Source: JBOCEF01 sp047610385 (GTDB lineage Bacteria > Pseudomonadota > Alphaproteobacteria > Rhodobacterales > Rhodobacteraceae). Taken from it: a stretch of DNA of 47,868 nucleotides. The position numbers and the translations under genes were made by a program. Positions 25,702-33,993 of the stretch are shown here, one piece after another. The notes under the pieces were generated by a model that was not told the DNA's origin, did no database searches, and saw nothing but the letters and a program-made list of their open reading frames with translations. Within the stretch, counting starts at the first letter, position 1. The number at the start of each line of letters is the position of its first letter. The DNA is taken from contig JBLGAC010000030.1 in the NCBI GenBank assembly GCA_047610385.1, forward strand, positions 1-47,868, read 5' to 3'.

Positions 25702-26770
25702 CGCCATAATCGGGCCGGGCGGCCGCATCGGCATTCTGGGCGGCGGGCAGCTGGGGCGGATGATCGCCATGGCCGCCGCGCGTCTGGGTCTTTCGGTCCA
25801 CATCTATGCCCCTGAGGCGGAGCCGCCTGCGGGTCAGGTCGCGGACCAGATCACCCAAGCGGGGTGGGAGGACGAGGCCGCCTTGCGTGCCTTTGCCGCA
25901 TCCGTCGATGTGGTGACCTATGAGTTTGAGAATATTCCCCTGCGCACCGCTGAAATTCTGGCCCCGCTGGTTCCGCTGCGCCCCGGCATCGCTGCGCTGA
26001 AGGCGGCGCAGGACCGGATCGCGGAAAAGACCTTTCTGCAAGGCATCGGCCTGACTGTGGCACCCTTTGCGGCGGTGGACGGGCTGGCCGATCTGCACGC
26101 CGCGCTGGAGCAGATCGGAACCCCCGCAATTTTAAAAACCCGGCGCATGGGCTATGATGGCAAAGGGCAGGTGCGGATCAACGACGCCGCTGAGGCTGAG
26201 GCCGCCATCGCCGCCATCGCTGGTGCCCCCGCCGTGCTGGAGGGCTTTGTGGCGTTCGAGCGAGAGGTCTCGGTGATCGCCGCGCGCGGGCTTACGGGCG
26301 AAGTGGTGTGCTTTGATCCTGGCGAGAACGTGCACAAGGATGGCATCCTCGACACCACGACCATTCCCGCGGCAATCCCTGCGCGGCTGAAGGCCGACGC
26401 GGCGCTGGCGGCGGGGCGGATCCTGAACGCCTTGGACTATGTCGGCGTGATGGGGGTGGAACTGTTCGTGACGGCGGAGGGTTTCGTGGTCAACGAGATC
26501 GCGCCGCGGGTGCACAATTCAGGCCATTGGACCCAAGACGCCTGCGCAGTGGACCAGTTTGAGCAGCATGTCCGCGCCATCTGCGGCTGGCCTTTGGGCG
26601 ATGGCGCACGGGTGGCGGACGCGGTGATGACCAACCTGATCGGCCATGACGCCGACATCTGGGCCACCATTGCCGCAGAACCGGGCGCGCGCCTGCACTT
26701 GTACGGCAAGGCCGAGGCGCGCGCGGGCCGGAAGATGGGCCATGTGAACCGGGTCTCGCCCAAGGTGTGA
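25694..26770 (+). CDS. purK: N5-carboxyaminoimidazole ribonucleotide synthase PurK
   Basis: A 358-residue ATP-grasp enzyme that carboxylates AIR to N5-CAIR using ATP and bicarbonate. Visible are IGILGGGQLGRMIAMAA at the N terminus, TYEFENIP, the ATP-grasp segment KTRRMGYDGKGQ and the metal/ATP motif NEIAPRVHNSGHWT. The ATG at 25694 lies inside the end of purE. Transcription ends at the strong stem-loop 40 bp downstream. Confidence 0.96.
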   Translation: MSDAIIGPGGRIGILGGGQLGRMIAMAAARLGLSVHIYAPEAEPPAGQVADQITQAGWEDEAALRAFAASVDVVTYEFENIPLRTAEILAPLVPLRPGIAALKAAQDRIAEKTFLQGIGLTVAPFAAVDGLADLHAALEQIGTPAILKTRRMGYDGKGQVRINDAAEAEAAIAAIAGAPAVLEGFVAFEREVSVIAARGLTGEVVCFDPGENVHKDGILDTTTIPAAIPARLKADAALAAGRILNALDYVGVMGVELFVTAEGFVVNEIAPRVHNSGHWTQDACAVDQFEQHVRAICGWPLGDGARVADAVMTNLIGHDADIWATIAAEPGARLHLYGKAEARAGRKMGHVNRVSPKV

Positions 26771-26808
26771 TTTTTGGTTGGCAAGTTTGGGTGGCAAGAA
26801 TGCCGCCG

Positions 26809-26855
26809 CTTCACCACATCGGGCCAGCGCCCGATGTGGTGAAGGCAGTGTTTTT
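26809..26855 (+). terminator. Rho-independent terminator of purEK
   Basis: A perfect 15-bp stem (CTTCACCACATCGGG 26809-26823 / CCCGATGTGGTGAAG 26830-26844) with a 6-nt loop, followed by GCAGTG and TTTTT (26851-26855). Confidence 0.85.
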
Positions 26856-26901
26856 ACGTCCTCCACCGGGCAGCAAGATCCTGCATGGCAAGGACGCTGT
26901 G

Positions 26902-27301
26902 ATGATTGACCATGTCTTTCTCAGCGTCAGCGACCTTGTGCGGTCGATCGCGTTCTATGTGGGGGGGCGGTGGTAAGTGTTGCTGTGCGCAATGATTATG
27001 ATGGGAAGACGGGCACCCCCACCTGAAGTGTTTTGGCGCTAAGGGATGCATCTTTTTCTGGTTGCGCCAGGGATCTTCGTCACAAAATGCTGTGCATGTG
27101 GGTCTTGTCGGCAGATCGGAGGATGGGGTCAAAGCCGCTCCTGCCACAACGCTCGCAGCCGCAGCAACGAAGATCAATGGCCCCGGCCCACAACTGCACT
27201 GAGGCCCGCGCTACAATGCGGCGCAGCTACGTGACCTGAACGGACACAGCATCAAGTTTGTTTGCAAAAGCGGGCAGCATGTCCACCGAACGCCGCACTG
27301 A
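26902..27301 (+). pseudogene. Glyoxalase/VOC-family protein, frameshifted
   Basis: The whole gene is still readable. The N terminus MIDHVFLSVSDLVRSIAFYV is intact, then a run of seven G (26961-26967) shifts the frame into a stop at 26974. A second shift occurs between DYDGK and GHPHLKCFGAKG. The frame then continues through IFFWLRQGSSSQNAVHVGLV and KINGPGPQLH, meets an in-frame TGA (27200-27202), and resumes as GPRYNAAQLRDLNGHSIKFV to a final TGA. These match the order of motifs in VOC dioxygenase/glyoxalase proteins. A few residues after FYV also seem to be missing. It is a recent relic, not functional as one protein. Confidence 0.8.
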
Positions 27302-27812
27302 CGGCCTTCGCAGATTGCTGCGAGGCCAATCTGTAATTTCAGCCAACTTGTGATATCTATGCCCCGAGCGTGTGCGGACTTGCCCCCTGCCTCATCGGGC
27401 ACCCACGCAATCACAGTTTGGGCGGCGATGAATTCGCGCGGCAAGCGCATCTTCAGCCCTGACTGTGGGTGGCTTTCGTTGTCGCCTGCGTCCCATGCAA
27501 CGATCAAACTGAGCGCGGTTTCTGCGCCCGGCAGCCCCCAAAGCGAGCATCGACGGCTTCGAGCGTCATGTCGCGGATGTCCCCGTCGCCAATGTCCGCG
27601 CGCGCGACGACCCGCCAGCTGATGATCTGCCGTTTGCGGACATCAAGGATGAAGGTGTCGTAGACAATCTCGCCCTTACATAAAATGAATTTAGATCAGT
27701 CCGAACACAAAAAGATGCTTGATCGCTTTGCTATGGACTTAATTTGTTGTGATTTCTCATGTCTCTAAATGCACCCTCGGGCCAACAAAAGTTTATGATC
27801 CTGCATGGTGTA

Positions 27813-28001
27813 TTAAACGCGCTTGTCGCTGAAAAACGCGGCATCTTCCGCGCACAACTGACGGCTCATGAGCGCGAAGATCACCAGCAGGACCACCAAG
27901 TCTTGTGCCTTTTGATAGCGCCGACGCGGTTTCGCCTTGCCGGTCAGACGGGCAGCCAAATTGAAGCGGGAGACGCCCAGCACCGTTGCCATAGTGGTCA
28001 T
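27813..28001 (-). pseudogene. IS3-family orfB, truncated N-terminal part
   Basis: Begins MTTMATVLGVSRFNLAARLT, then GKAKPRRRYQKAQDLVVL, as in orfB of this IS group. From about 27885 the sequence no longer resembles a transposase (FALMSRQLCAEDAAFFSDKR) and stops at 27813, so it is an insertion or deletion joint. The later DDE-core fragment is at about 27690-27535. Nonfunctional. Confidence 0.65.
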
Positions 28002-28364
28002 CGCCGCAATTGCGCATGCCAGATCAGCTTTTTTTTTGAGCGCGACTTGTCCAACGCCTCCTTAAGGATTTTCGCCCCAAGCGTCTTGCGCCCGAGATGG
28101 CGTTCTAGCTCACGGATACGCTCGCCCAACTGCCGGACAGCGCGATTGCCAGCAGCGTTGTCATCTTCGGACACGGCCACAGTTCCCCCATCCAGCATCA
28201 GGCGACGCCAATGATACGGGCCGGTTAGGTGCCACGCCATTCCCGCGCGCAACGATTGCGATGCGCGCGCCGTCCTCCAATGTTTCCTCGACGATCTGCA
28301 ACTTCTCAGCCGCTGGCCAGCGGCGCTGGCGGCCGCCATCGGTGATGATCTCTATCTCGGACAT
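27998..28364 (-). pseudogene. IS3-family orfA (helix-turn-helix), frameshifted
   Basis: Starts MSEIEIITDGGRQRRWPAAEK and continues with the transposase_8 type helix-turn-helix (IVEETLEDGARIAIVARGNGVAPN). Near 28215 a one-base shift breaks the frame. The protein then continues in another frame as WRRLMLDGGTVAVSEDD, LGERIRELERHLGRKT and LGAKILKEALD, the leucine-zipper part of orfA. Its stop overlaps the orfB ATG. Confidence 0.75.
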
Positions 28365-28418
28365 AGGCACGTGCTCAGGCATATGCCTGAGTGTCCGGTC
28401 AAAACGGGGGCCAGTTCA

Positions 28419-28844
28419 CTTTCATGGTTTGCAGCCAAACCATTGCCACGCAATGGCCTATTGGTTGCATCACGCCAACCCAGAAATTGAACGCGGTCGC
28501 GTAAATCCTACGATGGGCCTCAGCCAAAAATGGGGGGGTGCACTTGGATCAGGGCATTTTGACATAAAATCAATTGCACAGAGTATTTTCCTTTAAAATT
28601 AAATTAATTCACCTGAATTTGAAATTTTAGCTCCATCACTTAAATAATTAATACCATATTAAATAAAAATAATTGAATAAAAGACACAATTATTCATCAA
28701 AGTGATTGAGGGCAATAAGATTAAATCAGGCTTCTTATGCAAAAGCGTCCGCTGCCCGGCCATTTTGATTGCAAAGGTTTTGCCAACATATGCAGCCCTT
28801 GGCTGACGCGGTATGTGTTGCAAACTGAACCATGTTTTGCCGGG
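28419..28844. other. Non-coding stretch with an AT-rich island
   Basis: 426 bp between the IS relic and the CIA30 gene. About 28560-28740 is extremely AT-rich (runs such as TTAAAATTAAATTAATTC), in sharp contrast to the rest of the window. No convincing gene; short frames on either strand have no ribosome site or family resemblance. It may be foreign DNA carried with the IS or a regulatory/nucleoid-protein binding zone. Confidence 0.5.
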
Positions 28845-29411
28845 TCAGTAGAAACTCACCTCACGCACGTCGATCTGGGCATCATGATCGCGCCCGTAGG
28901 CGACGACTGCAACGGATGTCAGGCTGCCTGGGTTGGGCACGTTGCCCAGCAATGCGCCGGAGGCAGCGAAGGCATCAAGCGGCAGGCGTAACTCAGCCCA
29001 GGTTTTTGGGGCATCAAACCCCGCCTGATAGTATTGCCAGGGCAAAAGCGTGCCCTTGGTGCGCAGATGCACGAAATAGCGCTGATCGTTGCCGCGCACT
29101 ACAAGCCGCACGCCGATTGTGCCCTCTGGCGGGGGATTTGCCAGGTCCAGACGTATCTGGATGAACCCGCCGCGGTTGGCGGTGCTGACGCGGCCGGTCA
29201 TGCGCGCGTGGGGCAGGCTGTCTTCTTGGGCGAAGACGACCCCTCCGGTCGACACGCCGCCCATCACCTGATCTGTGAAAAACCGCCAGCGGGTTTCGGG
29301 CTGCATTGTGAAATCCTCAATCGTGAAATGCTTGCGCGGCGTTTCGCCTGACAACGCGGGCGACATGGCACCTGCGATCATTACCGCCGAAAGGATGAGT
29401 GGGATCAGCAC
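28845..29411 (-). CDS. Secreted CIA30-family protein
   Basis: 188 residues with a signal peptide (MLIPLILSAVMIAGAMSPALSG) and a CIA30-type beta-sandwich domain. The hallmark WRFFTDQVMGGVSTG is at about residues 42-56, and GFIQIRLDL, LVVRGNDQRYFVHLRT and WAELRLPLDAF follow. In eukaryotes CIA30 (NDUFAF1) helps assemble respiratory complex I; the bacterial periplasmic versions have no settled role. Last gene of a six-gene operon; its ATG overlaps the stop of the methyltransferase gene by 7 bp. Confidence 0.85.
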   Translation of the reverse strand: MLIPLILSAVMIAGAMSPALSGETPRKHFTIEDFTMQPETRWRFFTDQVMGGVSTGGVVFAQEDSLPHARMTGRVSTANRGGFIQIRLDLANPPPEGTIGVRLVVRGNDQRYFVHLRTKGTLLPWQYYQAGFDAPKTWAELRLPLDAFAASGALLGNVPNPGSLTSVAVVAYGRDHDAQIDVREVSFY

Positions 29412-30127
29412 ATGGTGGCGCCGCTTTTGATGGCGGGTTTGCGGGCGGTTCCCATGTAAAGCACTGAGGTCAGCGGCAAGGGGCCAAAGGTCAGGTCCAG
29501 CCGCCGGTTGATGCCGCGGGGGCCAAGTCCGGTGATTGGTCCGGGTGCCAGTCCGGCGCCTTGAAGGGCGTGGTGCATTTCGCGCGGCCTGATGAACATT
29601 GCTGGATCATGCGTGCCGCGCGGCAAAAGCCGCAGCAGGTTTTCGGCAACCGTTATGGTGGCAAGGTGGGCAATAGGGTTGCGGTTGATGGTGTCGAATA
29701 GGAATATCCCGCCCGGGCGCAGAACGCGCGCTGCTTCGGCCAGAACTTTGTGCAGGTCGGCCACATGCTCCAGAACATCGACGCAGACCACGGCATCAAA
29801 ACTGGTGGGGTCATAGGGCAGAGCCTCGCCCACGCCGACGTCGTAGGTGATGCCCAGGCCTGAGGCGTTGGCGTGATGGCGCGCGGCCTCAATGGCAGCA
29901 GCGGCCGGGTCGATGCCGGTGACATGTGCGCCGCGTGCGGCCATCGCTTCGGCCATGAAGCCGCCAGCGCAGCCCAGATCCAGCACATCCTTGCCTTGCC
30001 AGTCGATGTGGCGGTCAAACCACGCAAGCCGTCCGGGCACGAGGTTCTTCAGCGTCCGCACCCAACGCACATCATCAGACCACCAGCGATCGGCAACCTT
30101 GTCATAGATCGTCAGGTCATTTCGCAT
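29405..30127 (-). CDS. SAM-dependent methyltransferase, UbiG-like
   Basis: 240 residues, a class I Rossmann methyltransferase. Motif I is VLDLGCAGGFMAEAMA, followed by VTGIDPA, the post-II motif FDAVVCVDVLEHV and LRPGGIFLFDTINR. The N-terminal IYDKVADRWW segment and overall pattern resemble UbiG (ubiquinone O-methyltransferase), and nearby genes fit quinone chemistry. A second ubiG is usual elsewhere in such genomes, so this may act on a different substrate. The start at 30127 (AAGGAT 8 nt upstream) overlaps the preceding gene by 11 bp. Confidence 0.85.
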   Translation of the reverse strand: MRNDLTIYDKVADRWWSDDVRWVRTLKNLVPGRLAWFDRHIDWQGKDVLDLGCAGGFMAEAMAARGAHVTGIDPAAAAIEAARHHANASGLGITYDVGVGEALPYDPTSFDAVVCVDVLEHVADLHKVLAEAARVLRPGGIFLFDTINRNPIAHLATITVAENLLRLLPRGTHDPAMFIRPREMHHALQGAGLAPGPITGLGPRGINRRLDLTFGPLPLTSVLYMGTARKPAIKSGATMC

Positions 30128-30941
30128 GGGGATGATCCTTTGCACAGGTCAGCCGCGGCAGCACATAGGGAACGCGCGCGCGATAGCGTTGAAACCGGTC
30201 GCCATAGCGCGCGGCAAACCGGCGTTCCTTCATGCGCGGCGCAAGCAGGCAATAGGCGGTGTAGCTGAGCGCCAGCGCCAACTGATCGGGTGTCCACACC
30301 GGCGTGGTCCAAAGCGTCAGCGCAAACGCCACATAAATCGGCTGGCGGATCAGGCGGAACAGCCCGGCCGTTGGCATGTCGGGGAACACCGGGCGCACGC
30401 GCGCCATCAGCGACATCCAGCCAAGGGCGCCTGATTGCACCTCTGCACCAGCATCAAAGCTGGCTTTTAGCAGCAGCAGCCAGCTTGCGGCATACGCGGT
30501 GGTGATCACCGCGAACGCCGCGCCCTCGGCCCGCCACCAGATGATGCCCGATGGCGTCCATAGCGCAAAAAGCAGCAGCAGCTGGGCCGAGGCGATGATG
30601 GCATAGGTTGTGGTGGCCAGCGCCCTGCCATGTGGGCCGGGGACCAGCCGGGCAAGAAGCCGCCCGCCGGGGCCGGTCAGCAACAGCGAATGGCCAAGGG
30701 GGAACTGGGCAATCAGGGCCGCGTTGGCAAGGATGGCCCAAGGCCATGCCACTGTGCCGAGGCTTTCGCTCAGGCCAAAGAACATTGCTACGATCATCGC
30801 CAGCACCGCCGCAGCAAACAGCGTGTGGCAGATCAGGCCCAGACCAAGCGCAAGGGCGATCCGCGCAGTGCCCTGCGGTGGGCGAAGCGTCGCGCCGATC
30901 AGGGTCGCCAGCCGGGCAATGCGCGGGTCGGTGATCGTCAT
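30117..30941 (-). CDS. Integral membrane methyltransferase, ICMT/NnrU-like
   Basis: 274 residues with about six to seven membrane helices (for example LICHTLFAAAVLAMIVAMFFG and YAIIASAQLLLLFALW). The C-terminal part (LIRQPIYVAFALTLW ... MKERRFAARYGDRFQRYRARVPYVLP) has the pattern of isoprenylcysteine/phospholipid methyltransferases, in which an RHP-like motif and an E-R-Y-G segment bind SAM. Here the RHP position reads RQP. Substrate unknown; a membrane lipid or isoprenoid is likely. It overlaps the photolyase-like gene by 4 bp (ATGA) and the UbiG-like gene by 11 bp, so coupling is tight. Confidence 0.8.
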   Translation of the reverse strand: MTITDPRIARLATLIGATLRPPQGTARIALALGLGLICHTLFAAAVLAMIVAMFFGLSESLGTVAWPWAILANAALIAQFPLGHSLLLTGPGGRLLARLVPGPHGRALATTTYAIIASAQLLLLFALWTPSGIIWWRAEGAAFAVITTAYAASWLLLLKASFDAGAEVQSGALGWMSLMARVRPVFPDMPTAGLFRLIRQPIYVAFALTLWTTPVWTPDQLALALSYTAYCLLAPRMKERRFAARYGDRFQRYRARVPYVLPRLTCAKDHPHAK

Positions 30942-32155
30942 GTCGCGGCCATCTGGTCAACAATGCGCGGGATCTGCGCCTTCACCTTGAAGAACCCGGC
31001 GGCGGCATGGGGCCAGATTGCGCTGTCCCAGTCGCGGCGCCATTCGCAAAGGGTGATCCCGCGTGCGGCCAATGCGGGCGCCGCCGCGTCCAGCCAATCG
31101 CGCAGCGGCCCGCGGGTGACATAGGCTGTCGCGATCTGCGTGGCACCGGCCATTGCTGCCCATTCAGCCAGTTTTTCGGGGGCCTCCGCGCGCAGGCGCA
31201 GGGGGCACGCCCCAGCGCGCGCCGCTGCATCCGCCAGCGCGGCACCTTCGAATCGCGCCACACAGCCCGCCACCGGCAAGGGGGACCGAAGGTGGCTGGC
31301 CGTCAGCGTGGCGGCGGTGCGGATGTCAAAGGCAGCAAGGCCGAAATCCTCAACCCGGCAATCTTCGTCTGTGATCAGCAGGGCGGTGGCGCGGCCTGGC
31401 TGCGGCGTTGCCACCGGGCGCAGGGGCGCTGCGGGGGGCAGGCCGTCAGGCTCCGTCGCCTCCAGTCCCTGCGTGACCTCTGCCAGATCTGAGGGGCGCG
31501 GGGTGAACCGCCCGGCTGTGAACGTCGCGATGTTCGATGCCCGCGCCGCATAAGGTTTGCCGCGGGTGTGAACCCCGGCAACCCAGCGCCACCCCAGCGT
31601 GTTCGACGCCGCGTCGCCATCAAGCAGGTGGCGATAAAAGAAATCTGCCCCCAACCGCCATGGCAGGCCCAGCGTGAAAATCCACACTGAGGCGAACCAC
31701 ATCCGCGCATGGTTGTGCAGATAGCCGGTTGTCACCAATTCCTCTGCCCACGCATCGAAACAGGCAAGGCTGGTCTGGCCGCCCGTTGCGCGGTCCACAT
31801 CCGCGCGCAGGCGGCGGTTCTGATCCAGGGCCGCCAGATCAGCGTGCAGCCCGTGGACATAGCTGGTCCAGACTTGGGGGCGACGTTCCAGCCAGCCTTT
31901 GAAGTAGCCGCGCCAGAACACCTCCTGCACAAACTTCTCCGCGTCCTGTGGCCCATGCGCCGCAAGCGCCGCGGCCACCACGTCCCCCTCCAGCACCAGC
32001 CGGCGGCGGATGTAGGGCGACAGCACCGACACTGCCACATGGCGCCCCGGCCCGTGATCGGTGTTGCGACCATTGGCATAGCGCCGCCCCATGCCGGGGG
32101 CGAAGGCGGTCAGCAGTCTCTCGCCCTCAGCACGGGTCGCGGTCAGGTCAGTCAT
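30938..32155 (-). CDS. Photolyase/cryptochrome-like FAD protein with reversed domain order
   Basis: 405 residues. The N-terminal half (about 30-235) matches the FAD-binding domain of photolyases/cryptochromes: VQEVFWRGYFKGWLE, FDAWAEELVTTGYLHNHARM and LLDGDAASNTLGWRWVAGVHT. The C-terminal part (about 255-395: ALLITDEDCRVEDFGLAAFD ... ATAYVTRGPLRDWLDAAAPA) looks like the alpha/beta domain that normally precedes it. Whether it repairs DNA, senses light or has another redox role is unknown. The ATG at 32155 was preferred to an upstream TTG lying inside the ABC1 gene. It follows the ABC1 gene by 53 bp. Confidence 0.8.
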   Translation of the reverse strand: MTDLTATRAEGERLLTAFAPGMGRRYANGRNTDHGPGRHVAVSVLSPYIRRRLVLEGDVVAAALAAHGPQDAEKFVQEVFWRGYFKGWLERRPQVWTSYVHGLHADLAALDQNRRLRADVDRATGGQTSLACFDAWAEELVTTGYLHNHARMWFASVWIFTLGLPWRLGADFFYRHLLDGDAASNTLGWRWVAGVHTRGKPYAARASNIATFTAGRFTPRPSDLAEVTQGLEATEPDGLPPAAPLRPVATPQPGRATALLITDEDCRVEDFGLAAFDIRTAATLTASHLRSPLPVAGCVARFEGAALADAAARAGACPLRLRAEAPEKLAEWAAMAGATQIATAYVTRGPLRDWLDAAAPALAARGITLCEWRRDWDSAIWPHAAAGFFKVKAQIPRIVDQMAAT

Positions 32156-32208
32156 GGGGGTCCAACTTTTTTCATTCCCCAGATCAAGTGACGCGCTGCA
32201 GCGCAATT

Positions 32209-33564
32209 TCAACGCGGCGCGGCGTTCATTTCGCAATAGGCATCAAGCATCGGGCGCAGCGCGATGCGCGCCCGCAGTTTTGCCGCCATCAGGTACATGC
32301 CGCCGATCTTGCGGTGCAAAAACAGCGTGGCCGCGGGCGGCACATGGCTAAGGTCGCGGTCATTGCCGATGGCCAGCCCCATGTCACGGATCCGTTGCAA
32401 AAGATCGCTGCCGGCAAAGTCAAACGGAGTGTCCTGCCGCAGCGGCGCCATCGCGGCGTTGAACATCGACTGGATCAAATCTTGATGGTGCGGGGCGGTG
32501 GCAGGGCCGAAATACCCGATGCGCATCATCGCAGCGCGCGTCTCATCCACGCCGCCATCCAAGGCCATCCGCGCAAGGCTGCGGAAATCGGCCACCAATG
32601 CCGGGGCGATCGGCTGCACCGCGCCAAAATCCAACAACACAACGCGGCTGGTTTTGGGATCGTAGCGGTAATTGGCAAGGTTGGGGTCGGTCTGCATCGC
32701 GCCAAAGACGAACAATTCACGCAACACTAGGTCGATCAACGCCGCGGCAACCCTGTCCCGGACGCTCTGGGGCGCGTCCACCAAGCTTTCCAGCGGCGCG
32801 CTGTCCACATAGGTCATCGCCAGAACCTGCGGCGTGCAAAGGGGTTCATGCAGTTCGGGCAGGGCAAATGTGTCAGACCCGGCCAGCAGCGCGCCGAACT
32901 GCGCCAGATGCTGGGCCTCAGCCAGATAATCAGCCTCAGCATGCAATTGGCGCTTTGCCTCGGCCATCAAAGGGGCCATGTCCATCCCGCGCGGCACCAG
33001 CCCCGGAAGGCGCATGAGCAGGGCCATATTGTCCACATCGCTGTCGATGCTGGCCCGCACACCGGGATATTGCACCTTGATCGCCAGATCGCGTCCGCAA
33101 TGGGTGGTCGCGCGGTGCACCTGCCCGATCGACGCTGCCGCGAAGGGCCGCACGTCAAACCGGGCAAAGCGGCCATACCATCCTGTGCCCCATTCGCCAT
33201 TCAGCACGCTCTGCAGCTGTTTGGGGGGCATGTGGCGGGCGTCGTCGCGCATTCTGGCAAGGATCGCAGTCAGGTCTTCGGACAGCACCAGCCCGGTGTC
33301 CATCGACAGCATCTGCCCCATTTTCAGCGCCGCACCGCGCAGATGCGACAGCCCGTCCGTCAGCCGCAGCGTGTTGGCAGGCGTCAGCAACAACTGCCCC
33401 ATATCGGGCCGGCTGCCCTGCGCCAGCGCGCGCAACCCGCCCGCCGCCACGCCGCCCGCGATCCCTGAGGCGATGCCGCCAAACCGCAGCAACCGCCCGA
33501 CGCGGCTGGTCGGCACAGCGGCACCGTTGTCATCATCGCTTTGCGGCACGGCGTGCTCCGTCAT
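32209..33564 (-). CDS. ABC1/UbiB-family atypical kinase
   Basis: 451 residues of the UbiB/ADCK family, ATPases with a protein-kinase-like fold that support ubiquinone synthesis and lipid handling. Hallmarks: the KxGQ motif KMGQ (81-84), the Ala-rich loop AAASIGQVH (142-150) in place of a Gly-rich loop, Lys163 in LAIKVQYPG, the metal-binding DPNLANY and the DFG motif in VVLLDFGAVQPIAP. The C terminus is a helical extension without obvious membrane helices. It follows the DUF393 gene by 48 bp. Distinct from the canonical ubiE-ubiB arrangement, so likely a paralogue tied to this operon. Confidence 0.9.
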   Translation of the reverse strand: MTEHAVPQSDDDNGAAVPTSRVGRLLRFGGIASGIAGGVAAGGLRALAQGSRPDMGQLLLTPANTLRLTDGLSHLRGAALKMGQMLSMDTGLVLSEDLTAILARMRDDARHMPPKQLQSVLNGEWGTGWYGRFARFDVRPFAAASIGQVHRATTHCGRDLAIKVQYPGVRASIDSDVDNMALLMRLPGLVPRGMDMAPLMAEAKRQLHAEADYLAEAQHLAQFGALLAGSDTFALPELHEPLCTPQVLAMTYVDSAPLESLVDAPQSVRDRVAAALIDLVLRELFVFGAMQTDPNLANYRYDPKTSRVVLLDFGAVQPIAPALVADFRSLARMALDGGVDETRAAMMRIGYFGPATAPHHQDLIQSMFNAAMAPLRQDTPFDFAGSDLLQRIRDMGLAIGNDRDLSHVPPAATLFLHRKIGGMYLMAAKLRARIALRPMLDAYCEMNAAPR

Positions 33565-33612
33565 CGGTGGTCCACAAGGTGGCGCGAAGCGGCCCGCAAA
33601 GTTGCCTAATGC

Positions 33613-33993
33613 TCAGCTGGTCTGCCTGCGCAATCGGCGCAGGTGCCAGCGGTAAATGGCGGGCGCCAAGGCATGGTCATACATCACCGAAGCGATCTGT
33701 CTGACCCCCGGCAAACCCACGATACGGGCCAGCCACCGGTATTTTGGCATTTGCGCCCAAAGCACCAGAAACGCGGGGATGCCCGATGTCAGCGCGCCGT
33801 CATGCAACACATAAAGCCGCCGCGCTGCCGTATCAGCATCAAGATCCCACTGCACCCGCGCATCCGAGTTCAAATCATCGAACCGGATTGGCAGGTCGTT
33901 GGCGCCTGCATATTTCGCGTAGTGCCGTATCTCAAAGTTACAGACAGGGCAGTTGGCGTTGTACAGAACCGATGTAGCGGAATCATTTTTCAT
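33613..33993 (-). CDS. DCC-family (DUF393) thiol-disulfide oxidoreductase-like protein
   Basis: 126 residues. The signature near the N terminus is YNANCPVCNFEI with Cys15 and Cys18, corresponding to the (D)xxCPxC motif of DUF393. The LYVLHDGALTSGIPAFLVLW and WLARIVGLPGVRQIASVMYD segments follow the family layout. It is predicted to be a thiol-redox protein, though biochemistry for the family is sparse. First gene of the minus-strand operon. The start at 33993 gives the usual family length; an AGG lies 5 nt upstream. The open frame extends far upstream without similarity. Confidence 0.82.
   Translation of the reverse strand: MKNDSATSVLYNANCPVCNFEIRHYAKYAGANDLPIRFDDLNSDARVQWDLDADTAARRLYVLHDGALTSGIPAFLVLWAQMPKYRWLARIVGLPGVRQIASVMYDHALAPAIYRWHLRRLRRQTS

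Larger units (their letters stand above)
27535..28418 (-). mobile_element. IS3-family insertion sequence relic
   Basis: The left end is visible as a terminal-repeat-like sequence starting TGAACTGGCCCCC (minus strand, from 28418) and continuing GTTTTGACCGGACAC. Then come a frameshifted orfA, the first ~40 residues of orfB, and a separate orfB piece (minus strand, about 27690-27535) encoding YDTFILDVRKRQIISWRV, part of the integrase core. The middle and C-terminal parts of orfB are deleted, and the right terminal repeat was not found. The element is inactive. Confidence 0.75.

Noticed and set aside
26767..28844. Looked for a complete insertion element or a genomic island with attachment sites in this decayed zone
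   Set aside because: Only one IS end was found, with no tRNA, integrase gene or direct repeats.
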